Shown here: piece by piece, positions 48,287 to 60,110 of the stretch
How the letters are laid out: every line of letters begins with the position of its first letter
Position numbering within the stretch: the first letter of the stretch is position 1
Assembly (NCBI GenBank): GCA_947034885.2
Contig: OX344754.2
Coordinates: forward strand, 25,665,369 to 25,729,368
Origin: Thuidium tamariscinum
Taxonomy: Eukaryota > Streptophyta > Bryopsida > Hypnales > Thuidiaceae
DNA length: 64,000 nucleotides
Direction: 5' to 3'
Notes under the pieces: generated by a model
Seen by the model: the letters and a program-made list of their open reading frames with translations, nothing else
Databases searched by the model: none
Told to the model about the DNA's origin: nothing
Position numbers and translations under genes: made by a program

Positions 48287-49882
48287 TCATATTTCTCTTT
48301 CCACCTCTGAGGTCAAATTCCGCACAAATATGTCTTGACCACCAGGAATCGCAGTCTGGACTAGTCGTTTTGTGGGACGCGTTGCATCAATAATTCCATC
48401 AACTACAGATTCAGGACCTGCTTGAACCGCTATTGATTGGCTTGATTGCTGGACCGCTTGCATGGAGCACCCTGCCCCAAGCCTACAAGGTTCCACAACT
48501 TGATTTGCACGCTTCGGATGTCTGAGTGTCCTTTCATCTACTCTTCTAATGCGCCTTTTTTTACTTTTGTTTCTATTGTTGCTGTTGCGTAGTCGTTCTT
48601 CCAACGATATTTCTCTTGGCTCAAACATTGGGGTTGGTTGGGTGGCTTGTGGAGCGGACTCGGGGACTTCTTCATTGATGCTGGATAGTGGACCTCCATC
48701 CAAAGGCGCCCTTGTCGATGAACTAGGGGCCGATCTTCTAACTCTACCTTGGCTTGTATCTTCACCTCTGGGCGCACAGCCCCTTATAGAAGGAGTTGTG
48801 ACTGACCTTCTGACTGTAGTCTACCCTGTATGTCCACCTCGAGTCAAGAAAACATTCCGGCTACGGTTGAGGATGGTATTCAGTGGCGCATCTGAATCAT
48901 ACTCAACTGCCTCCGTTGTTTGTATGGTCGGTGAATTCATTGCTACCGAAATAGGAGTTACTTCTTCTACAACCTCTTCAATGTGATCCACCTCTTCTTC
49001 TGCTTCAATTGCCGCATTGATTGGTGCAATGTTTCCAATATTCATTGCTTTGCTTGAAGGAATACGTGTTGGTACTGGAGATGTTGGTACTGGAGATGTT
49101 TCTTGAACATCTGAGGCAGGCATTTGATTATCTGCTTGTTCGTTGTTGTCAGAAGGTGTTCTTGCCGCAGTTTGTGGTGAAACTGTGCCCCAATTTCCGA
49201 CCCACGCATCATCAGGGTTCCGCTCTGGAGAACAAAAAAGTTCTTCCTCAGCAACACCTTCCGCATCATTGCCACTTGCAAATGTGTTTCCATATCGATA
49301 TGGCGGTGGACTTGGTGGAGGTGGAACCATATTTGCCCATTCATTGTGATCGTGCAAGAGATCTTCTTCTTCTCTTCGGACTAAATTATCTTCAATAAAA
49401 TCAAAATAACCCTCGTCCTCCGATCCTGAAGGCATAGGCTCGTCCCTCTCTTCATCAGTGTCTCCATCCACGAGGACCCTTTCATAAAATTGAGCAGCAT
49501 TGTACCCACGCTTTTGACGTTCGAAGTGGCAGTTAGCATAAATGTACACCAAATCTTGAGCCTTCTTTGTGGTCAAACGATTTCGCGTTTTACTGTACAC
49601 GAATGAATACATGTTCCAGTTTCGTTCACATGAAGATGCTGAACAAGTCAACCCTAGAATTCTCTTTGCAATCTTCGGAAGAGCATCGCCGCCTACATGA
49701 TTCCACCATTGATGGGGTTCTAAATTGGTCTCTGTGATGTCGAGAAACTCTTCTCGGGGATCAAATGGCCTTGTCTTCTCTTCAAATTGGACAAGCTCTT
49801 GCATTGCCACGACCACTGAAACTCCTAATGATGGAGCTAGTTTTCGTATGACTCGATTCAAAGCTGCTTTGGCCGCCCCATC
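48287..49882 (-). pseudogene. hAT transposase, C-terminal half, broken
   Basis: On the minus strand from 49882, the frame gives the hAT C-terminal dimerisation domain: LPKIAKRILGLTCSASSCER, NWNMYSFVYSKTRNRL and KKAQDLVYIYANCHF. A long acidic, Pro/Ser-rich tail with SPVPTSPVPT follows. A TAG at 48821-48823 interrupts the frame, which stays open again to 48287 with a basic segment (NRNKSKKRRIRR). The first codons of the open frame (49903-49883) are LTR sequence, because an LTR has inserted upstream; the catalytic N-terminal half is outside the window. It is disabled by the insertion and probably by the TAG, unless that TAG is simply the normal end. Confidence 0.88.
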
Positions 49883-51275
49883 TGTGAGTCCCCGATTCGT
49901 CACCAGGAACTCACGGGTTCTTTTTTCGCAATTCCTACATAAACTAAGGCGTATTTGGGCTTATAAAACCCACAAAAGGGCATTAAATCGGTATTGGCAT
50001 TACACATACCAATGTGCCATTTAGTCATTAGGTGGGATTTAGGATAGTTTGCATCCAAAACGCCCTTGTCGTAGCCAATTAGACACCAAATTGATAGAGA
50101 CATGCAAGATTAGGGTAAGAAGCCTAAAAAGGCCCTGCCTAGGCTAGGAAGTCCTCATAGGGGTATCTAGGAGGAATCCCCCACTCCCCATAGCATCGAA
50201 GAGAATACAGACAAAATACTAACCTTGAAATGTAGGTACCGGGTAATTTCCTAATTCTAGGAGCACGCAGTGGGGATGCAGATTTGCATCTGAGGGGGGG
50301 GGATCCCATCGGTGGTCCTCTCTAAAGTTTGGGAATTTTTCGACATTGGTTGGATATTTTCCCAGACGGTCAACCGCGGTGGACTTTGGGTGGGAATTCG
50401 AAAGAATATCCCAAAGTGCGGTAAAATCCCACTAAAAATCCGGCGAGGCGGTCTCACACCAACGGAGCGCTTCCCTAAGTTTCAAGACAAAATGATAGTC
50501 AGAAGATCCCGAATCGGCGACATTCCTCCCCAACTGACAAATTAAATGACGAAGGCGGCGGTTGACCGGCGTACGGGGCCATACGACATCGGAACGGAGC
50601 CTATCTTGGGTCTATTCCTACCCCCTTGCACCTACTTGGAAGATTGGAAAAGGTTTGGGGTCCAAAATTGCTAAACTCCAAAAGTTGGGAATTTACCCCA
50701 ACTTGGATCCCAGCTTACACTAAGATTCTTCGAGAATTTGGACATAGTTTAAGGGATAAGGGATTCCTCTTAGGCTAATTATGGCCTTCCGGAGCCAATG
50801 ACGCAATCCGTTTGCCATTTGAAGCTAAACTCCAAAAGTTAGCCTTTTGGGGACAGCACATGGAGAAGAAATGGGGGTTTTAGGCCCCCCAATGCATTTT
50901 TGGGGAGTTTGGGCCCCAGTAGTCGTGGGGAACGCGTAGGGAACGTGTGGGGAACTTCGGGCACATGTGGGAGCAAGTACCACCTCAAAAAGTTAGTGGA
51001 GGTGGCTCATGTGCTTTGGTGTAAGTAATTTCAAATTAAGTAGGTGGGAACACATGGGAACTTCTCCCATGTGAGAACTTGTAGATTTTGGGGAAGGTAA
51101 ATTAGACGGTTTGCAAGTTCTTGTAAGGTTAGGTAAGATTTGAATTTCTTAATTCAAATTGTGTAGATTTTAGGTGGATAATTAGATTTGGGATGGGTAA
51201 ACATGTACGGACCTCCTAATTTCCCTCATCTAGTTATTCTTAGTAGATTAAGGGGGGGTGTTGCTCCCTTTTGGG

Positions 51276-51284
51276 TATAAAAGG
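51276..51284 (+). promoter_or_regulatory. LTR TATA box, copy A
   Basis: TATAAAAGG is followed about 15 bp later by CTCTCATTCTCTCTCTCTCT, a pyrimidine-rich tract suited to transcription initiation. The same arrangement is present in copies B and C. Confidence 0.65.
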
Positions 51285-51413
51285 GGCGGCATTCTCCTCT
51301 CATTCTCTCTCTCTCTCAACTCCTACCCATTTAAGGGAGGAGGACTATTGGGCCCGGGTTATGCCGGATTTCCTTTGGCTTTTGATGCCAAAGAAGCCTT
51401 TGATAGTTTTGGG

Positions 51414-51855
51414 GGGTGCACTTAAGGTAACAAGAGCCACTATTCTCGTAACTAGTGCTTTTTTCCATGGAATCTTCATTATAACAACTAGAAATATTCA
51501 AAAGAATGAAAAAAATAATATGTCAATGTTTTATATATATAGACATGTTATGTGTCAAAATATGAATGCATTCTAATTAAAAATAGGACATCAAAAGGAC
51601 TTACAAAGGTACTGTAACCAGTCCTTTGTACTCCTTAGTGGTGTGCTTTATTTGATGAATAACAAACCTTTTCATTGAAATTTTTGAACTTTTGAATAGA
51701 ATTTGCCATCAATATTTCTATTGAATATATTTTGAATTATTTTCAATGCAATTGGAGACATTTTTGAATGAAATATTCTACAAAATATTCCAAAAAGGAC
51801 TCAGAAAAGGACCCAAAGCACGTCGTCCGTGGCTCATGTTACCTTAAGTGCACCC
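51414..51855. mobile_element. 442-bp TIR element inside LTR copy A
   Basis: The left end is GGGTGCACTTAAGGTAACA then AGAGCCAC. The right end read inward is the same with one mismatch over 27 bp. It is absent at the matching place in copies B and C, where the LTR continues, so it is an insertion specific to copy A. The interior is AT-rich and non-coding. The target duplication is unclear. Confidence 0.82.
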
Positions 51856-52576
51856 TAGGGTTGTTGCACCCTTGGCTCTTGTGGTTTTTACTTGAGGACT
51901 TGAGACCCCCCCAAGTCTTGTGGGAACTTTTGTTAATTGATGGTGGTCCACCTTTTGTATTGTGAAAGAAGTGAAAGTTGTTGTGGGAGAGACTAGTGAA
52001 GAACCGAGGGGTGACTTGGGAGGTGACTTAGAGAGTATGCTTGCAATTTGTACCTACCTCCTCCCCCTCTCTTCTTGTGCATAAGGCTAATCTAGTCCCA
52101 TGAGGGACGGCGGAGCCTTGACCTTCCTCTAAACACTTAGCATTTGTGAATAGGAAGTCCCTCTTTTCTCCCCCTTCTCTTGTCCACGGGAATAGATTGG
52201 TCCCATGAGGGACGGCGGAGCTATGGCCCCCCCAAGTCTCTAGGCAATTAGAAGTCTTAGTCAAGTGTCAAAAATACATTCTCACAGCGTGTGGGCGCTT
52301 CATTCCCACCCTTGGAATTAAGCGATCACAACCAGGCTCTTAACAATTCTACTACCTACGGGTGTCTAAGCATCAATCCATTGTGCCTTCCAAGCAATGG
52401 ATCTTTTTTACTATTCTAACTACGGTTTGTTTCGTTCTCTTGTCCTACTTTGCTTATGGTATTTCCTATCCCATCTCTACGTCTTTGTACTTGTCTAGTC
52501 TACCTCTACGTGTTGGTATTCTTTTAGTCTATACTATATCTTCTTATTTGCTTGGTTTTAATCTACTCTACGTATA

Positions 52577-52860
52577 TTAATTGAGTACCTCTACTCTACG
52601 TATTGGTATGGTTCTATTTCTACTTTACGTATTTTAATTGAGTACCTCTACTCTATGTATCGGTATGGTTCTACTTCTACTTTACGTATTTTAATTGAGT
52701 ACCTCTACTCTACGTATTGGTATGGTTCTACTTCTACTCTACATATTTTAATTGGGTATCTCTACTCTACGTATTGGTATGGTTCTACTTCTACTTTATG
52801 TATTTTAATTGAGTACCTCTACTCTACGTTTATGTATTTGCCTTGGTTCCTTCTACTCTA
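52577..52860. repeat. 57-bp minisatellite inside LTR copy B
   Basis: About five units start at 52577, 52634, 52691, 52748 and 52805. Each contains TTAATTGAGTACCTCTACTC and TACGTATTGGTATGGTTCTA. Because 57 is a multiple of three, one frame stays open through the array as a Tyr/Ser/Thr-rich repeat; it does not look like a real gene. Confidence 0.9.
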
Positions 52861-53230
52861 CTTCTCCATATTTTATCCTATGTTTGGTATTCGTTCAGCT
52901 CATTTCTATTCTAGTTGTGGTTATCTCCCTATTTGTATTTGCTAATTATCGGACCTTAACCCTACTCGGGATGTAGGCTTTTCCACTAACCAATCTCCTA
53001 TTGCATTAATTAATCCAAATCAAAGGTAGGGTTAGATGCCCACCTCCGTTCCGTGGATCCGGTCCTCTTCACTCCACGCTACGTCCATCATCGCCATGTC
53101 TTGGACCCGGCTCTTTTTATTATCCCTTTCCGGGTGCTTTTTACAATCAAGTCTTTTTTGCGATAGCTCCTAGTTCCACTAATTTCTAGTCTATACCCTT
53201 AACTACCTAGTTTCTATATTTCCCCCTAAG

Positions 53231-53395
53231 CTATCTAATTTCTATATTTTCCCCTAAACTATCTACTTTCTATATTTTCCCCTAAGCTATCTACTTTCTA
53301 TATTTTCCCCTAAACTATCTACTTTCTATATTTTCCCCTAAGCTATCTACTTTCTATATTTTCCCCTAAGCTGTCTACTTTTTCTATATTTTTCC
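53231..53395. repeat. 28-bp minisatellite inside LTR copy B
   Basis: About six units of CTATCTACTTTCTATATTTT plus CCCCTAAG occur in tandem from 53231. A C-rich and GC-rich stretch (53400-53640) follows, with repeated CTGGCTCTGG(A/T)CT words. Confidence 0.88.
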
Positions 53396-54569
53396 CCAAC
53401 TACTGCGGCCGTTCCCCCCTTTGCTGCGGCCCTTCTCCCCCTGCTGTGGCCCTTCCCCCCTTGATACCCGCCCCCCCCAAATACCCAGACCCCCCCGATA
53501 CCCGGCCCCCTCCGATACCCACGCGGGGCGGCTCTGCGGGGCTCGGCTCTGCGGGGCTGGCCTGAACTGGGGCTGGCTCTGGTCTGGGGCTGGCTCTGGA
53601 CTCGGGCTGGCTCTGGACTCGGGCTGGACCCTTGTTTTTTACTCCTCATACAATACTAATTGGTTGAGTGGGTACTAATTGTTCCTAGTTTAGGTGAGGA
53701 CTTGCTTACTAAGTTGTTGGAAGCTAAACGTTGGGTTAGTTTCCAATGTGTTGGAAACTAAACGTTGTTGCTATTGTGGAGGGATTTGCATTTGACACCC
53801 CACTAAGACTTAGGGGGTTCAAAGCTTCGCCGTGAGGATGTATTTTTGACACTTGACTAAGACTTTTAGTGGCCTAGACACTTAGGAGGGCCATAGCTCC
53901 GCCGTCCCTATGGGACCTAATTAAATACCGTGACTAAGAGAAGAGCGAGAAGAGAGTACTTTAATTGCTTGACCCTTAAGGGGGTTCAAAGCTTCGCCGT
54001 CCCTATGGGACCTATTTAAATACCGTGACTAAGAGAAGAGGGAGAAGATAGTAGTTTTAGTTGCTTGACCCTTAGGGGGTTCAAAGCTTCGCTGTCCATA
54101 TGAGACCTAATTAAATACTGTGACTAAGAGAAGAGGGAGAAGAGAGTAGTTTTAGTTGCTTGACCCTTAGGGGGTCAAAGCTTCGCCGTCCCTATGGGAC
54201 CTAATTAAATACCGTGACTAAGGGAAGAGGGAGAAGAGAAGGTTTACAAAGTGCAAGCATACGTTCAAAGTCACCTCCCAAGTTACCCCTCGGTTCCTCA
54301 CTAGTCTCTCCCACAACAACTTTCAATAGTAACACAACATAATGAGTGAACCAAGTGTAGATTGCAATAAGTTTCAACAACTTGGAGGGGTCTCAAGTCC
54401 CCAAGTGCACACAATACTTACCAAAGGGGTGTAAAAACCCCAAAAGACCATCAAAGGCTCCCTTGGCATCAAAAGCTAAAGGAAATCCGGCATAACCCGG
54501 GCCCAATAGTCCTCCTCCCTTAAATGGGTAGGAGTTGAGAGAGAGAGAGAATGAGAGGAGAATGCCGCC

Positions 54570-54578
54570 CCTTTTATA
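54570..54578 (-). promoter_or_regulatory. LTR TATA box, copy B
   Basis: Minus-strand TATAAAAGG with the same CT-rich tract downstream (plus strand GAGAGAGAGAGAATGAGAGG at 54537-54556). Confidence 0.6.
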
Positions 54579-55971
54579 CCCAAAAGGGAGCAACACCCCC
54601 CCTTAATCTACTAAGAATAACTAGATGAGGGAAATTAGGAGGTCCGTACATGTTTACCCTTCCCAAATCTAATTATCCACCTAAAATCTACACAATTTGA
54701 ATTAAGAAATTCAAATCTTACCTAACCTTACAAGAACTTGCAAAACCGTCAAATTTACCTTCCCCAAAATCTACAAGTTCTCACATGGGAGAAGTTCCCA
54801 TGTGTTCCCACCTACTTAATTTGAAATTACTTACACCAAAGCACATGAGCCACCTCCACTAACTTTTTGAGGTGGTACTTGCTCCCACATGTGCCCAAAG
54901 TTCCCCACACGTTCCCTACGCGTTCCCCACGGCTACTGGGGCCCAAACTCCCCAAAAATGCATTGGGGGGCCTAAAACCCCCATTTCTTCTCCATGTGCT
55001 GTCCCCAAAAGGCTAACTTTTGGAGTTTAGCTTCAAATGGCAAACGGATTGCGCCATTGGCTTCGGAAGGCCATAATTAGTCTCAGAGGAATCCCCTACC
55101 CCTTAATCTATGTCCAAATTCTCGAGGAATCTTAGCGTAAGCTGGGATCCAAGTTGGGGTAAATTCCCAACTTTTGGAGTTTAGCAATTTTGGACCCCAA
55201 ACCTTTTCCAATCTTCCAAGTAGGTGGAAGGAGGTAGGAATAGACCCAAAATAGGCTCCGTTCTGATGTCGTATGGCCCCCGTACGCCGGTCAACCGCCG
55301 CCTTCGTCATTTAATTTGTCAGTTGGGGAGGAATGTCGCCGATTCGGGATCTTCTGACTATCGTTTCGTCTTGAAATTTGCGGAAGCGCTCCGTTGGTGT
55401 GAGACCGCCTTGCCGGATTTTTAATGGGATTTTACTGCACTTTGGGATATTCTTTCGAATTCCCACCCAAAGTCCACCGCGGTTGACCGTCTGGGAAAAT
55501 ATCCAACCAATGTCGGAAAATTCCCAAACTTTAGAGGGGACCACCCATGGGATCCCCCCACTTGGATGCAAATCTGCATCCCCACTGCGTGCTCCTAGAA
55601 TTAGGAAATTGCCGGTACCTGCATTTCAAGGTTAGTATTTTATCCGTATTCTCTTCGATGCTATGGGGAGTGGGGGATTCCTCCTAGATCCCCCCATGAG
55701 GACTTCCTAGCCTAGACAGGGCCTTCTTAGGCTTCTTACCCTAATTCTGCACATCTCCATCAATTTGGCGTCTATTTAGCTAAGATCGGGCCCGTTTTGG
55801 ATGCAAACTATCCTAAATCCCACCTAATGACCAAATGGCACATTGGTATGTGTAATGCCAATACCGGTTTAATGCCCTTTTGTAGGTGTTATGAGCCTAA
55901 ATATGCCTTAGTTTACGTATAAATTCGAAAAAAGAACCCGTGAGTCTTTGGTGACGAATCGGGGACTCACA

Positions 55972-56255
55972 CGGCGAAGCTTTGAACCCCCTAAGTCTTA
56001 GCGGGGTATCAAATGCAAGTCCCTGCACAATAGCAACAACGTTATGTTTCCAACACCTTGGAAATTAACCCAACATTTAGCTTCCAACAACTTAGTAAGC
56101 AAGTCCTCACATAGTTTAAGAGCAACTAGTGCCCACCCAACCACTTAGAATACACTTTAGCATTACATTAGGTGTCAAAAGCCAGGGTCCAGCACAAGTC
56201 CAGAGCCAGCCCAAGTCCAGAGCCAGCCCAGTCCAGAGCCAGCCCTAGACCAGAG
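55972..56255 (+). mobile_element. Long LTR, copy A, continuation
   Basis: This resumes copy A after solo LTR B, with GGCGAAGCTTTGAACCCCCT, CAAGTCCCTGCACAATAGCA and AGCTTCCAACAACTTAGTAA. It ends in a short tandem array of CCAGAGCCAGCCCAAGT-like units, where copy C begins (flank CAGAG). The rest of copy A must lie beyond copy C. Confidence 0.78.
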
Positions 56256-57648
56256 TGTGAGTCCCCGATTCGTCACTAGGGACTCACGGGTTCTTTTTTC
56301 GAATTTATACATAAACTAAGGCGTATTTAGGCTCATAACACCCACAAAAGGGCATTAAACCGGTATTGGCATTACACATACCAATGTGCCATTTGGTCAT
56401 TAGGTGGGATTTATGATAGTTTACATCCAAAACGGGCCCGGTCTTAGCTAAATAGACGCCAAATTGATGGATATGTGCAGAATTAGGGTAAGAAGCCTAA
56501 GAAGGCCCTGTCTAGGCTAGGAAGCCCTCATAGGGGTATCTAGGAGGAATCCCCCACTCCCCATAGCATCGAAGAGAATACGGATAAAATACTAACCTTG
56601 AAATGCAGGTACCGGCAATTTCCTAATTCTAGGAGCACGCAGTGGGGATGCAGATTTGCATCCAAGTGGGGGGATCCCATGGGTGGTCCCCTCTAAAGTT
56701 TGGGAATTTTCCAACATTGTTTGGACATTTTCCCAGACGGTCAACCGCGGTGGACTTTGGGTGGGAATTCGAAAGAATATCCCAAAGTGCAGTAAAATCC
56801 CACTAAAAATCCGGCAAGGCGGTCTCACACCAACGGAGCGCTTCCCCAAGATTCAAGACGAAACGATAGTCAGAAGATCCCGAATCGGCGACATTCCTCC
56901 CCAACTGACAAATTAAATGACGAAAGCGGCGGTTGACCAGCGTACGGGGGCCATACGACATCGGAACGGAGCCTATCTTGGGTCTATTCCTACCCCCTTG
57001 CACCTATTTGGAAGATTGGAAAAGGTTTGGGGTCCAAAATTGCTAAACTCCAAAAGTTGGGAATTTACCCCAACTTGGATCCCAGCTTACGCTAAGATTC
57101 CTCGAGAATTTGGACATAGTTTCAGGGATAAGGGATTCCTCTTAGGCTAATTATGGCCTTCCGAAGCCAATGGCGCAATCCGTTTGCCATTTGGAGCTAA
57201 ACTCCAAAAGTTAGCCTTTTGGGGACAGCACATGGAGAAGAAATGGGGGTTTTAGGCCCCCCAATGCATTTTTGGGGAGTTTGGGCCCCAGTAGCCGTGG
57301 GGAACGCGTAGGGAACGTGTGGGGAACTTCGGGCACATGTGGGAGCAAGTACCACCTCAAAAAGTTAGTGGAGGTGGCTCATGTACTTTGGTGTAAGTAA
57401 TTTCAAATTAAGTAGGTGGGAACACATGGGAACTTCTCCCATGTGAGAACTTGTAGATTTTGGGGAAGGTAAATTTGACGGTTTTGCAAGTTCTTGTGAG
57501 GTTAGGTAAGATTTGAATTTCTTAATTCAAATTGTGTAGATTTTAGGTGGATAATTAGATTTGGGAAGGGTAAACATGTACGGACCTCCTAATTTCCCTC
57601 ATCTAGTTATTCTTAGTAGATTAAGGGGGGGTGTTGCTCCCTTTTGAG

Positions 57649-57657
57649 TATAAAAGG
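57649..57657 (+). promoter_or_regulatory. LTR TATA box, copy C
   Basis: TATAAAAGG with a CTCTCATTCTCTCTCTC tract downstream, matching copies A and B. Confidence 0.6.
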
Positions 57658-58104
57658 GGCGGCATTCTCCTCTCATTCTCTCTCTCTCAACTCCTACCCA
57701 TTTAAGGGAGGAGGACTATTGGGCCCGGGTTATGCCGGATTTCCTTTAGCTTTTGATGCCAAGGGAGCCTTTGATGGTCTTTTTGGGTTTTTACACCTTT
57801 GGTAAGTATTGTGTGCACTTGGGGACTTGAGACCCCTCTAAGTTGTTGAAACTTATTGCAATCTACACTTGGTTTACTCATTGTGTTGTGTTACTATTGA
57901 AAGGTGTTGTGGGAGAGACTAGTGAGGAACCGAGGGTTGACTTGGGAGGTGACTTAGAGAGTATGCTTGCAATTTGTGCCTACCTCCTCCCCCCTTCTTC
58001 TTATGTGTAAAGCTAAGCTAGTCCCATGAGGGACGACGGAGCGTTGACCCTCCTCTAAATACTTAGCCTTGATACATAGGAAGACACTCTCTTCTCCCTC
58101 TTCC

Positions 58105-58340
58105 CTTAGTCACGGTATTTAATTAGGTCCCATAGGGACGGCGAAGCTTTGAACCCCCTAAGGGTCAAAGCAATTAGACACTCTCTTCTCCCTCTTCTCT
58201 TAGTCACGGTATTTAATTAGGTCCCATAGGGATGGCGAAGCTTTGAACCCCCTAAGGGTCAAAGCAATTAGACACTCTCTTCTCCCTCTTCTCTTAGTCA
58301 CGGTATTTAATTAGGTCCCATAGGGACGGCGAAGCTATGG
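58105..58340. repeat. 94-bp tandem repeat inside LTR copy C
   Basis: CTTAGTCACGGTATTTAATT starts at 58105, 58199 and 58293, each followed by AGGTCCCATAGGGA(C/T)GGCGA. The same array is present with a different unit number in copy B (about 53920-54240), so it varies in length between copies. Confidence 0.8.
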
Positions 58341-58621
58341 CCCTCCCAAGTCTCTAGGCCATTAAAAGTCTTAGTCAAGTGTCAAAAATACATCCTCACG
58401 GCGAAGCTTTGGACCCCTTAAGTCTTAACGAGGTGTCAAATGCAAGTCCCTTCACAATAGCAACAACGTTTAGTTTCCAACACCTTGGAAATTAACCCAA
58501 CGTTTAGCTTCCAACAACTTAGTAAGTAAGTCCTCACCTAAACTAGGAGCAATTAGTGCCCACTCAACCAATTAGCATTGTATGAGGAGTCAAAAACCAG
58601 GGTCCAGCCCAAGTCCAGAGC

Positions 58622-58910
58622 AGGGCTGTGTGGACGTCCGGGCGTCGGTGTCTGCGTCCGGACATCCAGCGTCCGGCACCTCGCGGACGTCCTGTGACAT
58701 TTGAATTTCCGAATTTAGTGCGCCCGGTAAAATACAGAGGCGGACGGCCGCCCCGGCAACCGGCGTCGGAGGTCCCGTCCGACCTCCCGTCCGACCCGAC
58801 CGCGGCGTTGGAGGTCCCGTCCGACCGCCCGTCCGCCCCGACCGCCGGCGTTCGCTACGAAAGCAATCCCGTCCGCTCCGACCGACCGCGTCTGCCACGC
58901 GTCCGTGATT
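58622..58910. repeat. GC-rich CGTCCG-repeat arm
   Basis: This is a dense array of (G)CGTCCG, GACCTCCCGTCCG and GGTCCCGTCCGAC words in otherwise AT-rich surroundings. A similar GGCGGACG-rich stretch occurs at 63230-63440 in the opposite sense. Arg-rich open frames on both strands here are repeat artefacts. Confidence 0.7.
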
Positions 58911-60110
58911 CTAACTTTCAATATAGCCATTTTGGTATTTAACTTAAAATAAGAAAATGAAGCTTGAAAACTTTTCTTTTTATTTGAACTTAAAATTTTG
59001 AAAAATTCCAAGAATTGAAAAATTTATTGCAATTGCAAGTTCTACGTGTTGAAATCCGTCAAATACAATACATTGTCTTTTTCATTCATATTTATTCGTT
59101 TTAAGATCAATCCTTAATTTCAATTGCAATATTCAGTTTTCCATTTAACATTCAAAATTTCAAACTATTCCAATATATAGTATAATTGATATAATTTTCT
59201 TAACTTTTTACTTTAAAATTATTACAATAATATGTAGTTTTCATCAAGCAATTTGTAGAAAAATAGAATATGTAGAAAGTAGAATTTTACAATAGAATTT
59301 TTCTTGATAATGTATAAAATCAAAAATTTAATTTTCTTTAATAGCCAAATTTGACTTTGAGGTCTTTGTTATTGTAGTTTTTGGTTCAAAATTTTTTAAA
59401 GGCAAATTGAGAATTATATATAGTGATCTCCATTTATACTTGTACCTTTGGAAGAAATTGAAAGTATTTCGGATTTTTTCTGCTAGTTTTCCTATATTTA
59501 TTTTTAATTTTGTAAAAAAATGATAACGATTAGAATTTTTCTCAAAATCAATTGCTTCCATTTTTGGTTCAATTGATAATCAACTATTGTTTCAATCAAA
59601 TTTTTGTTTCAATTGATTTGGTTATTTTTGTTTCAATTAAAAATCGGCACAAAATCAATTGAAACCAAAATATAAATTTTATATCGATAAAATTCATAGT
59701 TTCTATTCCATTTGGTCAAATATCATCCTTAAGCTAAAATAAGCATATCTTATTTTGTTCAAACATCAATCTTATATTTTTATTACTTGAAACTATGAAT
59801 TTTATATCACTATGAGGAAATTCAAATGATTTTGAGCGAAATTTTAGTCATCTTTTTAGTTGCAAATATTAATTGGTGGGGAAATTCACAATAAAATTTT
59901 GGAACAATGTACCCTATTACTTGAACAAGTTAACAAAAAGATCAACAAGTTGGTTTTCTTAAAAAAAATTTAATCATGAAGATTTTGATTTTTGACATTC
60001 CTTTTGGGACAAGTTTTTAGTATTTTGAAGTGCATTTCGGGCACCAGTCCTTTTGGGGTTAATGGCATTTTCGAATTTTGAATCATGATCTGTCCATGTC
60101 ATGATTTTAT
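58911..60110. other. AT-rich gene-free stretch
   Basis: I see no gene or clear element. It is rich in TTTCAATTGAT and AAAATCAATTG words. Confidence 0.5.

Larger units (their letters stand above)
45752..49882 (-). mobile_element. hAT element, left part, cut by an LTR
   Basis: It begins CAGGGTTGTTCTGTTAGAC, the usual CAGGG-type hAT end, preceded by CTTTGAAT, a candidate 8-bp target copy. A GC-rich arm with a minisatellite follows (to about 46330), then AT-rich DNA, then the 3' half of a minus-strand hAT transposase. An LTR interrupts that gene at 49883; the rest of the element, with the N-terminal half of the gene, is outside the window. Confidence 0.75.
49883..52289 (+). mobile_element. Long LTR, copy A, first part
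   Basis: It starts TGTGAGTCCCCGATTCGTCA in the hAT transposase gene (flank CCATC). It is colinear with copies at 52290-55971 (inverted) and 56256-58620. It contains a TATA box with a CT-rich tract downstream, as in LTR promoters, and no protein-coding gene. It is interrupted at 52290 by inverted copy B and continues at 55972. Confidence 0.82.
52290..55971 (-). mobile_element. 3.68-kb solo LTR, copy B (inverted)
   Basis: Read on the minus strand it starts TGTGAGTCCCCGATTCGTCA and ends GAATGAAGCGCCCACA, giving TG...CA ends. It is flanked by CAGCG (52285-52289) and CGGCG (55972-55976), a 5-bp duplication with one change. Removing it joins copy A's ...CTCA(CAGCG) to the AAGCTTTGAACCCC that follows, as in copy C. 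There is no internal coding region, so it is a solo LTR or a non-autonomous unit. It contains two minisatellites and a GC-rich segment (53400-53640). Confidence 0.82.
56256..58620 (+). mobile_element. Long LTR, copy C, truncated by a hAT-like end
   Basis: It starts TGTGAGTCCCCGATTCGTCA and is closely similar to copies A and B along its length. It contains the palindromic pair GTGAGTCCC/GGGACTCAC in its first 40 bp. It ends abruptly in the CCAGCCCAAGTCCAGAG array at 58620, where CAGGGCTG begins; copy B continues about 1.3 kb further. No coding region. Confidence 0.8.

Noticed and set aside
52655-52945. 96-residue frame with a repeated YRYGSTSTLRILIEYLYST motif.
   Set aside because: The 57-bp minisatellite keeps any frame open because its length is a multiple of three; no start context or homology supports a gene.
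53347-53649. 100-residue Arg/Gly/Pro-rich frame on the minus strand.
   Set aside because: It spans the GC-rich segment and 28-bp minisatellite of LTR copy B; low complexity only.
55224-57150. Several 66-86-residue frames repeated in LTR copies A, B and C (for example GGIPWVVPSKVWEFS).
   Set aside because: They recur because the LTR recurs, occur on both strands over the same bases, and have no domain; they are not conserved as proteins beyond the DNA identity.
58590-59011. Arg/Gly-rich frames on both strands near the hAT-like end.
   Set aside because: They are products of the CGTCCG-rich DNA.
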